Shown here: positions 16,059 through 24,484 of the stretch, piece after piece
Position numbering within the stretch: position 1 is the stretch's first letter
Layout: every line of letters starts with the position of its first letter
Source: Betaproteobacteria bacterium
GTDB lineage: Bacteria; Pseudomonadota; Gammaproteobacteria; Burkholderiales; SG8-39
Assembly: GCA_947482825.1 (NCBI GenBank)
Contig: CANKMT010000052.1
Location: 1-38,127, forward strand
Length of the DNA stretch: 38,127 nt
Direction of reading: 5' to 3'
Position numbers and translations under genes: made by a program
The notes under the pieces: model-generated
Told to the model about the DNA's origin: nothing
The model's input: the letters and a program-made list of their open reading frames with translations, nothing else
Databases searched by the model: none

Positions 16059-16971
16059 CGATAACCGCGAACCGCTCGAACTGACCTGGATAGCAGGCCA
16101 GGACGGCAGTACCGCGGTCAAGCGCGAAGCCGCTGCTTCCGCGGCGCTGATCGGGCACCTCAACCTTACACACCCGAACAGCGTCCAGGTCCTGGGCGAC
16201 TATGAGGCATCGATATTCAATGCCTTCGCTGCCGGCGCGCGCACGGAGTTCGTGGCAAAGCTGTTTACCGGTCCATTGACTGCAGTGATCGTAGCGGACG
16301 GCGTGCACGCCCCTACAGAAATCCTGGCTGGCGCGAGAGAGTCCCATACCCCGCTCTTTGCCACGCCGCTGGCCGCGCCGCGGGTGATAGAGACGCTGGC
16401 TCGCTACCTTGCCAAGGCCCTCGCCGAGAAAACCACGCGCCATGGTGTCTTCATGGACGTTCTCGGGCTGGGAGTCCTCATCACCGGCGAGTCCGGCGTC
16501 GGGAAGAGCGAACTCGGGCTCGAACTCATCAGCCGCGGACATGGCCTGGTCGCCGACGACGTAGTCGAAATCTCCCGGGTTGCGCCGAAGATCCTCGAAG
16601 GTCGCTGCCCGCCGGTGCTGAAGGATTTCATCGAGGTGCGCGGACTCGGCTTGCTGAACGTCCGCACCATTTTCGGCGAGACCGCTGTGCGACCCAAGAT
16701 GCGGTTGAAACTGATCGTACATCTGGCAAAGCCCTCGCCGGGCGGCACGGAAATCGAGCGGCTGCCGCTCGCGGAGCAGTCCGAGGACATCCTGGGCCAC
16801 ACCGTTCGCAAGGTCGTAATCCCGGTTGCTGCCGGACGCAACCTCGCCGTGCTCCTAGAGGCGGCTGTCCGCAACTACATCCTGCATTTGCGCGGCATCG
16901 ACAGCACTGCGGAATTCGTCACCCGCCAAAGGCAGGCCATCGAGTACGACGGCAAAGGCGAAGACGAGTAG
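16027..16971 (+). CDS. hprK: HPr kinase/phosphorylase
   Basis: 314 residues from ATG 16027 (MLQVNVTRLHDDN), the start that fits family alignments; earlier in-frame ATGs lie deeper inside ptsN. The C-terminal P-loop domain has GESGVGKSE (Walker A, about 154-162), the catalytic His139 of RHGVFMDVLGLG, the DD pair at 177-178 and the HPr-kinase signature EVRGLGLLNVRTIFGE (about 203-218). It phosphorylates or dephosphorylates Ser46 of HPr. In betaproteobacteria hprK sits beside ptsN and rapZ and is thought to serve a regulatory rather than sugar-transport PTS. ptsH and ptsI are not in the window. Confidence 0.95.
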   Translation: MLQVNVTRLHDDNREPLELTWIAGQDGSTAVKREAAASAALIGHLNLTHPNSVQVLGDYEASIFNAFAAGARTEFVAKLFTGPLTAVIVADGVHAPTEILAGARESHTPLFATPLAAPRVIETLARYLAKALAEKTTRHGVFMDVLGLGVLITGESGVGKSELGLELISRGHGLVADDVVEISRVAPKILEGRCPPVLKDFIEVRGLGLLNVRTIFGETAVRPKMRLKLIVHLAKPSPGGTEIERLPLAEQSEDILGHTVRKVVIPVAAGRNLAVLLEAAVRNYILHLRGIDSTAEFVTRQRQAIEYDGKGEDE

Positions 16972-16982
16972 CCACTCCGGTC

Positions 16983-17006
16983 AAACCGCGACGCAGCGAC
17001 CGGTTT
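16983..17006 (+). repeat. inverted repeat between hprK and rapZ
   Basis: Arms AAACCG and CGGTTT flank a 12-base loop in the 52-base spacer between the hprK stop and the rapZ start. No T-run follows, so it is more likely an mRNA stem or processing site than a terminator. Any regulatory role is unknown. Confidence 0.35.
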
Positions 17007-17023
17007 CGTTATAAGCTTTACGC

Positions 17024-17881
17024 ATGACCATGCATCTCGTTCTCGTCAGTGGGTTGTCCGGCTCGGGCAAGAGCATCGCGCTCACGGTGCTCGAGGATGC
17101 CGGCTATTACTGCGTCGACAACCTGCCCGCCCCGCTTCTGACCGAAGTTGTCCGCATGCTCTCCGAGGCCGGCCAGGAATACCTGGCCGTAAGCGTAGAT
17201 GCACGCAGCGTGTCGCTCTCTGCGTTGCCGGAAAGCCTCGCCGAGCTGCGCAGCCGCGGAATCAATTCCCGGCTGTTGTACCTGGAAGCAAGCCAGCAGT
17301 CGCTGCTACGCCGCTTCTCCGAAACCCGCCGCCGGCACCCCTTGGCCGGCCAGAACCTGACCGTTGCCGAGGCGATCGAGCGCGAGCGCGAACTGCTCAG
17401 CGGGATTTCGGAACTCGGCCACAGGATCGACACCAGCGACCTGCAACCCAAGGCGCTGCGCCACTGGATCAAGGACCTCCTTGGCCTGCACTCAGGGTCA
17501 ATGATGCTGTTGTTCGAGTCCTTCGGCTTCAAGGAAGGCATTCCGCTGGACGCAAACTGGGTCATCGACGCGCGCATGCTCCCCAACCCGTACTACGAGC
17601 CCAGGCTGCGCGCGCTTACGGGCCGCGACGCGCCCGTAGTCGAGTTTCTTGAAGGGCAGGATGCCGTCGGCCGTTTGTACGAGGACGTGCGCAGTTTTCT
17701 TTCCCGCTGGCTGCCGGACATGGTCCGTGACAACCGTTACCACGTCACGGTCGCAATTGGATGTACCGGGGGACAGCACCGCTCCGTATACCTCGCGGAA
17801 AAGCTTGCCGCCGAATTCGGCAAGACCTGGCCGGTGCTGGTCAGGCATCGGGGGCTTGCCAATAAGGAACCTTCGGATTGA
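17024..17881 (+). CDS. rapZ: RNase adapter / nucleotide-binding protein RapZ
   Basis: 285 residues; Walker A GLSGSGKS at about 10-17 in an N-terminal P-loop domain, then DAGYYCVDNLP, characteristic of RapZ/YvcJ. The C-terminal domain has the conserved GCTGGQHRSVYLAE motif that binds a phosphosugar, with HRG preceding the end. In Escherichia coli RapZ delivers sRNA GlmZ to RNase E and senses glucosamine-6-phosphate; outside enterics it is a nucleotide-binding regulator of the same fold. Start ATG 17024 or 17030 is not resolved. It overlaps the next gene by four bases (TTGA). Confidence 0.93.
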   Translation: MTMHLVLVSGLSGSGKSIALTVLEDAGYYCVDNLPAPLLTEVVRMLSEAGQEYLAVSVDARSVSLSALPESLAELRSRGINSRLLYLEASQQSLLRRFSETRRRHPLAGQNLTVAEAIERERELLSGISELGHRIDTSDLQPKALRHWIKDLLGLHSGSMMLLFESFGFKEGIPLDANWVIDARMLPNPYYEPRLRALTGRDAPVVEFLEGQDAVGRLYEDVRSFLSRWLPDMVRDNRYHVTVAIGCTGGQHRSVYLAEKLAAEFGKTWPVLVRHRGLANKEPSD

Positions 17882-18474
17882 GCGCCAGTCCGGAGGATAT
17901 CGCGATCTTTCCGCTGAACGCAGTCCTGTTCCCCGGAGGGCTGCTGCCGCTGCGCATATTCGAACAGCGCTATATGGACATGGCCAAGGGCTGCTTGCGC
18001 GACGACGTACCCTTTGGCGTATGCCTCATTCGCAGCGGACGCGAAGTGGGTGCCCCTGCGACGCCGGAACAGATCGGGTGCACGGCAAAGATCGTGGAAT
18101 GGGATATGAAGCAACTCGGCGTGCTGTCGGTCAAGACACTGGGTGGGCAGCGGTTCAGGATCCTGGACTCTCACGTCACGGAGGCGGGACTGACTCGCGC
18201 CCGCGTCGAGATCCTTCCGCAGGATGCGGACACGGACCTCGCAGTTGAATTTAGCGCTTGTGCAGACGTCCTCAAGGCGGTGATCAAGGAGCACGGGCCG
18301 CAGATCGTCGCCGAGCCGTACCTGTTCGATTCAAGTTCGTGGGTGAGTTCACGCCTGACCGAGATCCTGCCGGTTCCGCTCGCCGCAAAGCAAAAGCTCC
18401 TCGAACTGGTGGACGCAGGCCAGCGAATCGAGATCCTCAACAAATTCCTGCTTCAGCACAGGATTGCCGGCTAG
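17878..18474 (+). CDS. Lon substrate-binding (LON-SB) domain protein
   Basis: 198 residues, starting on TTG 17878 that overlaps the rapZ stop (TTGA). It is a stand-alone Lon N-terminal domain: IAIFPLNAVLFPGGLLPLRIFEQRYMDM is the family signature, followed by the FGVCLIRSG strand and a helical C-terminal half ending in LLELVDAGQRIEILNKFL. It has no AAA+ or protease domain, so it is not a Lon protease; the domain folds as a pseudo-beta-barrel. It might bind peptide or heme-like ligands, but no function is established here. Its stop and that of convergent mutY share the palindromic CTAG (18471-18474). Confidence 0.85.
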   Translation: MSASPEDIAIFPLNAVLFPGGLLPLRIFEQRYMDMAKGCLRDDVPFGVCLIRSGREVGAPATPEQIGCTAKIVEWDMKQLGVLSVKTLGGQRFRILDSHVTEAGLTRARVEILPQDADTDLAVEFSACADVLKAVIKEHGPQIVAEPYLFDSSSWVSSRLTEILPVPLAAKQKLLELVDAGQRIEILNKFLLQHRIAG

Positions 18475-19523
18475 AGCATAGCCAGCAGTTTCCTGACCGG
18501 AACGGGCACCGCTTCCGAAGCGGCCTCCTTCAACGGGAACCACGCCCTCCCGGGAGATTCGGCACGCCTTTCTCGCTTCACGACTTCGCAGACGATGGGC
18601 CGGATCTCGAGGCGAAAGTGGGTAAAGCCGTGCCTCAGGAGCGGCAGTTCCCTGTGCGAGGAAAGCTCGCAACCGAATTCGGCAAGGCAATGTCGTATCG
18701 GGTCCTCGCCACCGAACTCGGGAAATACCCACAAGCCGCCCCAGATTCCAGGCGCGGGGCGCTTCTCCATTACTGTGAGGCCCCGGTAGCGCAGCAATAA
18801 CCACGCCGCCTCCCGGGTGGGATAGGCCTTTTTCGGGCGTGGCGCAGGCAACTCCGCCGTCCGCCCCGTTGCGCGTGCAACGCATTCGGTCGCTACCGGG
18901 CACAGGGCACACCCCGGGGCACTCCGGGTGCACACAGTCGCGCCCAAATCCATCAAGCCCTGCGTATAGGCCTCCATTTCCTCCGGCGCCGCAATATTCG
19001 GCAGCAGGCGTTCGGCCAGCACCCATAGTTCAGCCTCGACTTTCGACGCGCCGGGAAAGCCTTCAACGCCAAAACGGCGCGCAAGCACGCGCTTTACGTT
19101 TCCGTCGAGGATCGCAGCGCGCTCACCGAAGCAGAATGCCGCGATAGCCGCGGCCGTCGACCGGCCAACCCCCGGCAAAAGTTCAATTTGCGCCGCAGTA
19201 GAAGGGAAGCGCCCCCCGGGCGAATCCACTATCGCCCGGGCAGCCTTGTGCAGGTTGCGGGCCCGGGCGTAGTACCCCAGCCCGCTCCAGAGTTGCAACA
19301 CTTCATCTTCGCTCGCACGGGCGAGCGCACCGATGTCGGGAAACCGGTCCAAAAACCGCTGGAAGTACCCGATTACCGCACCAACCTGGGTTTGCTGCAG
19401 CATGATCTCCGATAGCCAGACCCTGTACGGATCGCGGCTACCCTGCCAGGGCAGGCCGTGACGACCATGTTGGTGCTGCCAGGCAATGATTTTCCGGGCG
19501 AAAGCGGCGTCTTTTTCGGTCAC
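18471..19523 (-). CDS. mutY: A/G-specific adenine glycosylase
   Basis: 350 residues. HhH-GPD glycosylase with catalytic Glu39 in SEIMLQQTQVG, hairpin LPGVGRSTAAAIAAF and catalytic Asp140 (LDGNVKRVLAR). The [4Fe-4S] cluster ligands are Cys198, 205, 208 and 214 (C-X6-C-X2-C-X5-C). A NUDIX-like C-terminal domain for 8-oxoG recognition follows, with WGGLWVFPEF. It removes adenine mispaired with 8-oxoguanine. It is on the minus strand, tail-to-tail with the LON-domain gene and head-to-head with the peptide ABC operon. Confidence 0.95.
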   Translation of the reverse strand: MTEKDAAFARKIIAWQHQHGRHGLPWQGSRDPYRVWLSEIMLQQTQVGAVIGYFQRFLDRFPDIGALARASEDEVLQLWSGLGYYARARNLHKAARAIVDSPGGRFPSTAAQIELLPGVGRSTAAAIAAFCFGERAAILDGNVKRVLARRFGVEGFPGASKVEAELWVLAERLLPNIAAPEEMEAYTQGLMDLGATVCTRSAPGCALCPVATECVARATGRTAELPAPRPKKAYPTREAAWLLLRYRGLTVMEKRPAPGIWGGLWVFPEFGGEDPIRHCLAEFGCELSSHRELPLLRHGFTHFRLEIRPIVCEVVKRERRAESPGRAWFPLKEAASEAVPVPVRKLLAML

Positions 19524-19535
19524 CCGCGGATTCTA

Positions 19536-19557
19536 AGTGCAGGTTTGACTCTGCACT
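19536..19557. promoter_or_regulatory. perfect inverted repeat upstream of the peptide ABC operon
   Basis: Arms AGTGCAG and CTGCACT are separated by eight bases in the 94-base spacer between mutY and the first permease gene. Seven-bp arms with a central spacing of about two helical turns fit a dimeric regulator's operator. It also contains a TTGACT that could act as -35 for the permease strand. No regulator gene is adjacent. Confidence 0.45.
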
Positions 19558-19617
19558 ACGATTTCGGCACCATGAACCAGCCCCTACCCGGTGGCATTCT
19601 GGATTTCCTACCGAAAA

Positions 19618-20601
19618 ATGCTTGCCTTCGTTCTGCGCCGCATTGGACAGTCCGTTCTGGTGATGCTTGCGGTCGGGCTGATCGCGTTCTCGCTGTTCAC
19701 CTTCGTTGGTGACCCGGTGCTGTTCATGCTCGGGCAGGATGCCACGCCCGAAGATCGCGTCCGGATTACGCACCTTCTAGGCCTCGACAAGCCCTTCTAC
19801 GTCCAATACGCGCATTTCGTCGGGCGCGCATTGCAGGGCGATTTCGGCCTGAGCCTGCGCCAGGTCCAACCGGTGTCGCGGCTGTTCGTCGAAAGGCTTC
19901 CGGCGACGCTCGAACTGTCCCTTGTCGCAGCGTTTCTTGCCCTGGCCGTCGGTATCCCGATGGGCGTCTATGCGGCGCTCAAGCCCAAATCGTGGCTGTC
20001 GCAGGTTTTCCTTGCGGTATCGCTCATCGGCGTTTCCCTCCCGACTTTCCTGATCGGCATCCTGTTGATCCTCGTGTTCGCGGTATGGCTCGGCTGGCTG
20101 CCATCGTTCGGGCGAGGCGACACCGTCGCGATCAGCTGGTGGACGACGGGATTCCTGACGGCCTCCGGCCTGAAATCCCTGATCCTGCCGTCCATTACGC
20201 TGGGTCTGTTCCAGATGACCCTGATCATGCGCCTCGTGCGCTCGGAGATGCTCGAGGTCCTGCGCACCGACTACATCAAGTTCGCGCGTGCGCGCGGACT
20301 GTCCGACCGTTCGGTGCACTTCCGCCACGCCCTGAAAAACACCCTGGTGCCCGTGATCACCATTGCGGGCCTGCAACTGGGGTCGATCATAGCCTTCGCC
20401 ATCATTACCGAGACCGTGTTCCAGTGGCCCGGCATGGGGCTGCTTTTCATCCAGTCGGTCGGCGTGGCCGATATCCCGGTCATGGCCGCCTACCTTTGCC
20501 TGATCGCGCTTATTTTTGTCGTAATTAACCTCGTTGTCGATCTGCTTTACTATGCTGTGGATCCGCGCCTGCGCCTCGACCGCGCTGCCGCGGCACATTA
20601 G
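19618..20601 (+). CDS. dipeptide/oligopeptide ABC transporter permease, DppB-like
   Basis: 327 residues from ATG 19618 (an in-frame GTG at 19591 would add nine). The start MLAFVLRRIGQSVLVML is that of the DppB/OppB family, followed by the VGDPVLFMLGQDATPED periplasmic loop. The cytoplasmic loop has RSEMLEVLRTDYIKFARARGLS, the EAA-type motif that contacts the ATPase, and the terminal part has ETVFQWPGMGLLFIQSV. About six membrane helices. It is the first gene of an operon with an M20 hydrolase, binding protein, second permease and two ATPases. Confidence 0.93.
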   Translation: MLAFVLRRIGQSVLVMLAVGLIAFSLFTFVGDPVLFMLGQDATPEDRVRITHLLGLDKPFYVQYAHFVGRALQGDFGLSLRQVQPVSRLFVERLPATLELSLVAAFLALAVGIPMGVYAALKPKSWLSQVFLAVSLIGVSLPTFLIGILLILVFAVWLGWLPSFGRGDTVAISWWTTGFLTASGLKSLILPSITLGLFQMTLIMRLVRSEMLEVLRTDYIKFARARGLSDRSVHFRHALKNTLVPVITIAGLQLGSIIAFAIITETVFQWPGMGLLFIQSVGVADIPVMAAYLCLIALIFVVINLVVDLLYYAVDPRLRLDRAAAAH

Positions 20602-20610
20602 GAGAAACCC

Positions 20611-21813
20611 GTGAACGCACCCCTCAAACTCGACACGCCCGTGGAGCACATCCGCGCCTTCCACGCCGAACTGACCGCAATCCGGCATGACATCCACGCC
20701 CATCCCGAACTCGGATTTACGGAGCAGCGCACTTCCGACCTCGTCGCAGCCAAGCTCGAGGGCTGGGGAGTCGAGGTGCACCGGGGGCTCGCCAAGACGG
20801 GCCTGGTCGGCGTGGTAAAGGGCCGCAAATCTTCCAGCGGCCGGGCAGTGGGCCTGCGCGCCGACATGGACTGCCTGCCGATGCACGAGCTGAATACCAT
20901 GCCGTACAAATCAGTCAATCCAGGATGCATGCACGCGTGCGGCCATGACGGCCACACCACCATGCTGCTGGGCGCGGGCCGGTATCTGGCCGAAACCCGC
21001 AATTTCGACGGCACCGCGTACCTTATCTTCCAACCAGCGGAAGAAGGCGGCGGCGGCGGCCGGGTGATGATCGAAGATGGCCTGTTCGAACGCTTTCCGG
21101 CCAACGAAATCTATGCGCTCCACAACTGGCCGAGCCTGCCGCCGGGCAAGATGGCGGTACGCCCCGGCCCGGTCATGGCCGCGACCGACGACATGCAGAT
21201 CACTATCCGCGGCAAGGGCGGCCATGGGGCGATGCCGCATCTTTCCGTGGACCCCGTGGTGGTGGCAGCGCATGTGATCACCGCCCTGCAGACCATCGCC
21301 AGCCGCAACGTCAGCCCCGTGGATGCCGTTGTCGTCAGCGTGTGCTCCATGCAGACCAGCCAGCTTGGCGCAAACAACGTGATCCCGGACGCGGTCATGC
21401 TCCGCGGGACCGTTCGCAGCTTCCGTCCCGAAACCCGCGACCTCGCGGAAAAGCGCGTGAAGGAGATCGTTGCCGGTGTCGCAGGCGCCATGGGCGGCTC
21501 GGCGCAGATCGAGTATCACCGCAATTACCCGGCGACCATCAACACCGAGCGCGAGGCGCAGTTTGCGGCCCGGGTCGGCGGCAGAATATTCGGCACCGAG
21601 AACGTCGTCACCGATGCGGACCCGACCATGGGGGGCGAGGATTTCTCCTACATGCTTCAGGTGCGGCCGGGCGCCTATGTTTTCCTCGGGCAGGGTGGCG
21701 GCCCCATGAGCTGCTTCCTGCACAACCCGAATTACGATTTCAACGATGACGTGATCCCGATGGGTGCGGGCTATCTTGCCGCGCTGGTCGAGGAATCGCT
21801 GCCCATAAAGTAA
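20611..21813 (+). CDS. M20-family metallo-amidohydrolase (hippurate hydrolase-like)
   Basis: 400 residues from GTG 20611, with GGAG seven bases upstream. The M20D/HipO family shows the HPELGF motif, GLRADMDCLPMHE, the GCMHACGHDGHTTMLLGAG metal-binding core and QPAEEGGGGGRVMIEDG with the catalytic Glu. The dimerisation domain is followed by GGEDFSYMLQVRPGAYVFLGQG. It hydrolyses N-acyl amino acids or similar amides in the cytosol; the exact substrate is not given by sequence. It lies inside the ABC operon between the first permease and the binding protein, so it probably acts on the imported compound, for example an N-acyl or hippurate-like peptide. Confidence 0.93.
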   Translation: MNAPLKLDTPVEHIRAFHAELTAIRHDIHAHPELGFTEQRTSDLVAAKLEGWGVEVHRGLAKTGLVGVVKGRKSSSGRAVGLRADMDCLPMHELNTMPYKSVNPGCMHACGHDGHTTMLLGAGRYLAETRNFDGTAYLIFQPAEEGGGGGRVMIEDGLFERFPANEIYALHNWPSLPPGKMAVRPGPVMAATDDMQITIRGKGGHGAMPHLSVDPVVVAAHVITALQTIASRNVSPVDAVVVSVCSMQTSQLGANNVIPDAVMLRGTVRSFRPETRDLAEKRVKEIVAGVAGAMGGSAQIEYHRNYPATINTEREAQFAARVGGRIFGTENVVTDADPTMGGEDFSYMLQVRPGAYVFLGQGGGPMSCFLHNPNYDFNDDVIPMGAGYLAALVEESLPIK

Positions 21814-21832
21814 GGATCAAGTGGAGATGAAT

Positions 21833-23419
21833 ATGAAAATTTCACGCCTTTTTTCCGCCGTCGCATTCGCCACAGCTGTCGCATCCTCCATCGCTGCAGC
21901 GCCGAGCCATGCCGCGACTCTTCGCTGGGGCGCTCAAAACGACATCCTTACCCTCGACCCGCACTCGCAGAACCACGCGACCACCCACGGGCTCCTGCAG
22001 CACTCCTATGAAGGCCTGGTGCGTTATACGAAGGATTTCAAGGTCGAGCCCGCCCTCGCGACGAGCTGGCAGCAGGTTTCCCCCACGCAGTGGCGCTTCA
22101 CCCTGCGCAAGGGCGTCAAGTTCCACGACGGCACGCCTTTTACCGCCGATGACGTCGTGTTCTCCTACGGCCGCATCATCCAGCCGCAGGGCACCAACCA
22201 GATCTACGTCTCGGGCGTAAAGGAAGTCAAGAAGGTCGATGACCATACCGTCGAAATGGTGCTTTCGGGTCCCAATCCCGTGCTGCTGCGCCTGCTGGTG
22301 GATTTCCGCATCATGAGCAAGGCCTGGTCGGTGAAGAACAAGTCCGAGAACGTGCAGAACTACGTCGCCAAGGAGGAGTCTTTCGCGTCGCGCAACGCCA
22401 ATGGAACGGGCCCTTACATCATCAAACTCTGGGAACCGGACAAGCGCATCGTCATGGCGGCCAACACCGCATGGTGGGACAAGATCGAAGGCAATGCCAC
22501 CGAAGTGATCTACACGCCGATCAAGGCTGACGCGACCCGCGTCTCCGCGCTGCTCGCGGGAGACGTCGACCTGGTCACCGACCTCCCGACGCAGGACGTC
22601 ACGCGGCTGCGCAGCGACCCGAAACTCAAGGTCCTCGACGGCCACGAGGTCCGCACGATATTCATCGGCATGGACCAGTTCAGCCAGGAACTGCTCTACT
22701 CCAACATCAAGGGCAAGAACCCCTTCAAGGACATGCGCGTGCGCAAGGCGCTGAACATGGCGGTCGACCGGGAAGCGATCAAGCGCATCACCATGCGCGG
22801 CCTGTCGATCCCCGCGGCGATCATGGTGGCCCCGGGCGTGCATGGCCACAATGCAGATATGGACAAGGTCGTGCCCGTGGACGTGGAGGGCGCCAAGAAG
22901 CTCCTGACCGAGGCCGGCTACCCAGCCGGCTTCGAGTTCGGGCTCGACTGCCCCAATAACCGCTATGTGAACGACGAGGAGATCTGCCAGGCGCTGGTGG
23001 GCATGTGGGCGCGCGTGGGAATGAAGGTCAAGCTGAACGCCCAGCCCATGGCCAGCTTCATCTCCAAGATCCAGAAGCTCGACCACAGCGCCTACATGCT
23101 CGGCTGGGGCGTTGCGACTTTCGATGCGAACTACACGCTGCAATCGCTGATGCGCACCAAGACCACTGGCGCGGACGGCAGTTTCAACCTGGGCCGCATC
23201 AGCGACGCGAAACTGGATGCGCTGATCGATTCGGCCAAGACGGAAACCGACGTGCCCAAGCGCGATGCGCTGCTGCGCGAGGCCCTGACGATCACACGCG
23301 ATAACTACTACTACGTTCCGCTCCATCACCAGCTCAGGCCCTGGGCCATGAAAAGGAACGTGAGCACGATCCACAAGGCCGACGATCGTCCCGAGTCGCG
23401 GTTCGCGCGCATCGAGTGA
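21833..23419 (+). CDS. peptide ABC transporter substrate-binding protein (SBP_bac_5)
   Basis: 528 residues from ATG 21833, which has GGAG six bases before it; in-frame GTG 21821 and ATG 21827 are alternatives. The Sec signal peptide KISRLFSAVAF... ends at SHA|A, with no lipobox Cys, so it is soluble periplasmic. TLRWGAQNDILTLDPHSQN is the family start; RKGVKFHDGTPFTADDVVFSY is the clear domain signature. The mature part binds and delivers a peptide-like ligand to the permease pair. It follows the M20 hydrolase, and precedes the second permease. Confidence 0.93.
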   Translation: MKISRLFSAVAFATAVASSIAAAPSHAATLRWGAQNDILTLDPHSQNHATTHGLLQHSYEGLVRYTKDFKVEPALATSWQQVSPTQWRFTLRKGVKFHDGTPFTADDVVFSYGRIIQPQGTNQIYVSGVKEVKKVDDHTVEMVLSGPNPVLLRLLVDFRIMSKAWSVKNKSENVQNYVAKEESFASRNANGTGPYIIKLWEPDKRIVMAANTAWWDKIEGNATEVIYTPIKADATRVSALLAGDVDLVTDLPTQDVTRLRSDPKLKVLDGHEVRTIFIGMDQFSQELLYSNIKGKNPFKDMRVRKALNMAVDREAIKRITMRGLSIPAAIMVAPGVHGHNADMDKVVPVDVEGAKKLLTEAGYPAGFEFGLDCPNNRYVNDEEICQALVGMWARVGMKVKLNAQPMASFISKIQKLDHSAYMLGWGVATFDANYTLQSLMRTKTTGADGSFNLGRISDAKLDALIDSAKTETDVPKRDALLREALTITRDNYYYVPLHHQLRPWAMKRNVSTIHKADDRPESRFARIE

Positions 23420-23468
23420 TCCCGGCCCGGCGGAAGTACTCCGTGCACGGCATGGGTCGGGCGGCACG

Positions 23469-24392
23469 ATGAGTGCGGCGGCGGGCAGGTTGCGCCGGGC
23501 GTGGGACCACGACCTGGCCTGGAGCTTCCGCCGCTCGCCCGTGGTCATCGTGGCCGCACTCCTGACCCTGGTTTGCGTCTGCGGCGCGGTTTTCGCGCCG
23601 TGGCTCGCACCCCACAACCCGTTCGACAGCGGAACGGTCAACCTCACCGACGGTTTCACGCCTCCGGCGTGGTCCCAGGGCGGAAAATCCCGCTTTCTGC
23701 TGGGCACTGACGACCAGGGCCGCGACCTTCTCTCGACGATCATGTACGGCTCGCGAATATCGCTCGCCGTCGGCGTGGCATCCGTTCTGTTTTCGATGGT
23801 GCTGGGCGTCACGCTCGGCCTGATATCGGGTTACGTAGGTGGCAAGGTGGACGCCTTCATCATGCGAGTGGCCGACATCCAGCTGTCCTTTCCCCCCATC
23901 CTGATTGCATTGCTCATCGACGGGGTGGCGCGCATCGTGTTGCCCCGAGAAGCGCACGACCAGATCGCGATATACGTGCTGATCCTCGCGATCGGCGTTT
24001 CGAGCTGGGTGCAGTACGCGCGCACCGTGCGCGGCTCCACCCTGGTCGAGCGCAACAAGGAATACGTGCAGGCCGCCCGGGTGATCGGCCGCAGCCAGGC
24101 CTCGATCATGCTCAGCCACGTGCTGCCCAACGTCATGGGTCCCGTGCTCGTCATCGCGACCATCCACATCGCCACTGCGATCATCACCGAGGCCACGCTC
24201 TCCTTTCTCGGCGTGGGCGTCCCGGCGACGCAGCCCTCGCTCGGCACTCTGATCCGCGTCGGCAACGATTTCCTGTTGTCAGGCGAATGGTGGATCACCG
24301 TCTTTCCGGGCGCGGCGCTGATCGTGCTGGTGCTGTCCGTGAACCTGCTTGGAGACTGGCTGCGCGATGCGCTCAACCCGAAACTGCGCTGA
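23469..24392 (+). CDS. dipeptide/oligopeptide ABC transporter permease, DppC-like
   Basis: 307 residues. The N-terminal arm is followed by about six membrane helices. LGTDDQGRDLLSTIMYGSRISLAVG is the DppC/OppC family signature and EYVQAARVIGRSQASIMLSHVLPN carries the EAA loop for ATPase contact. It pairs with the DppB-like permease upstream. It is separated from the binding protein by 49 bases and from the first ATPase by 92 bases that contain repeats. Confidence 0.93.
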   Translation: MSAAAGRLRRAWDHDLAWSFRRSPVVIVAALLTLVCVCGAVFAPWLAPHNPFDSGTVNLTDGFTPPAWSQGGKSRFLLGTDDQGRDLLSTIMYGSRISLAVGVASVLFSMVLGVTLGLISGYVGGKVDAFIMRVADIQLSFPPILIALLIDGVARIVLPREAHDQIAIYVLILAIGVSSWVQYARTVRGSTLVERNKEYVQAARVIGRSQASIMLSHVLPNVMGPVLVIATIHIATAIITEATLSFLGVGVPATQPSLGTLIRVGNDFLLSGEWWITVFPGAALIVLVLSVNLLGDWLRDALNPKLR

Positions 24393-24395
24393 ACC

Positions 24396-24458
24396 ATTGC
24401 TGCCACTTTTCAGGATAAGTCCCCGTCTGAAGCGGGTTTCATGGCAAATTGCTGCCAT
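24396..24458 (+). repeat. direct and inverted repeats between the second permease and first ATPase gene
   Basis: The 92-base spacer has two copies of ATTGCTGCCA (24396-24405 and 24448-24457). The second lies in a perfect inverted repeat: ATGGCA, six bases, TGCCAT (24441-24458). A smaller stem CCCG / CGGG (24422-24435) sits between. It may be a protein-binding site or an mRNA structure tuning the ATPase level relative to the permeases. Confidence 0.4.
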
Positions 24459-24484
24459 CGGCCCATGTGTCGCGCCAGTCGCCA

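Noticed and set aside
21842..23812. Very long open frame on the minus strand opposite the peptide-binding protein
   Set aside because: It is a shadow of GC-rich coding sequence on the other strand. The plus-strand protein has a signal peptide and family motifs; the minus frame has none.
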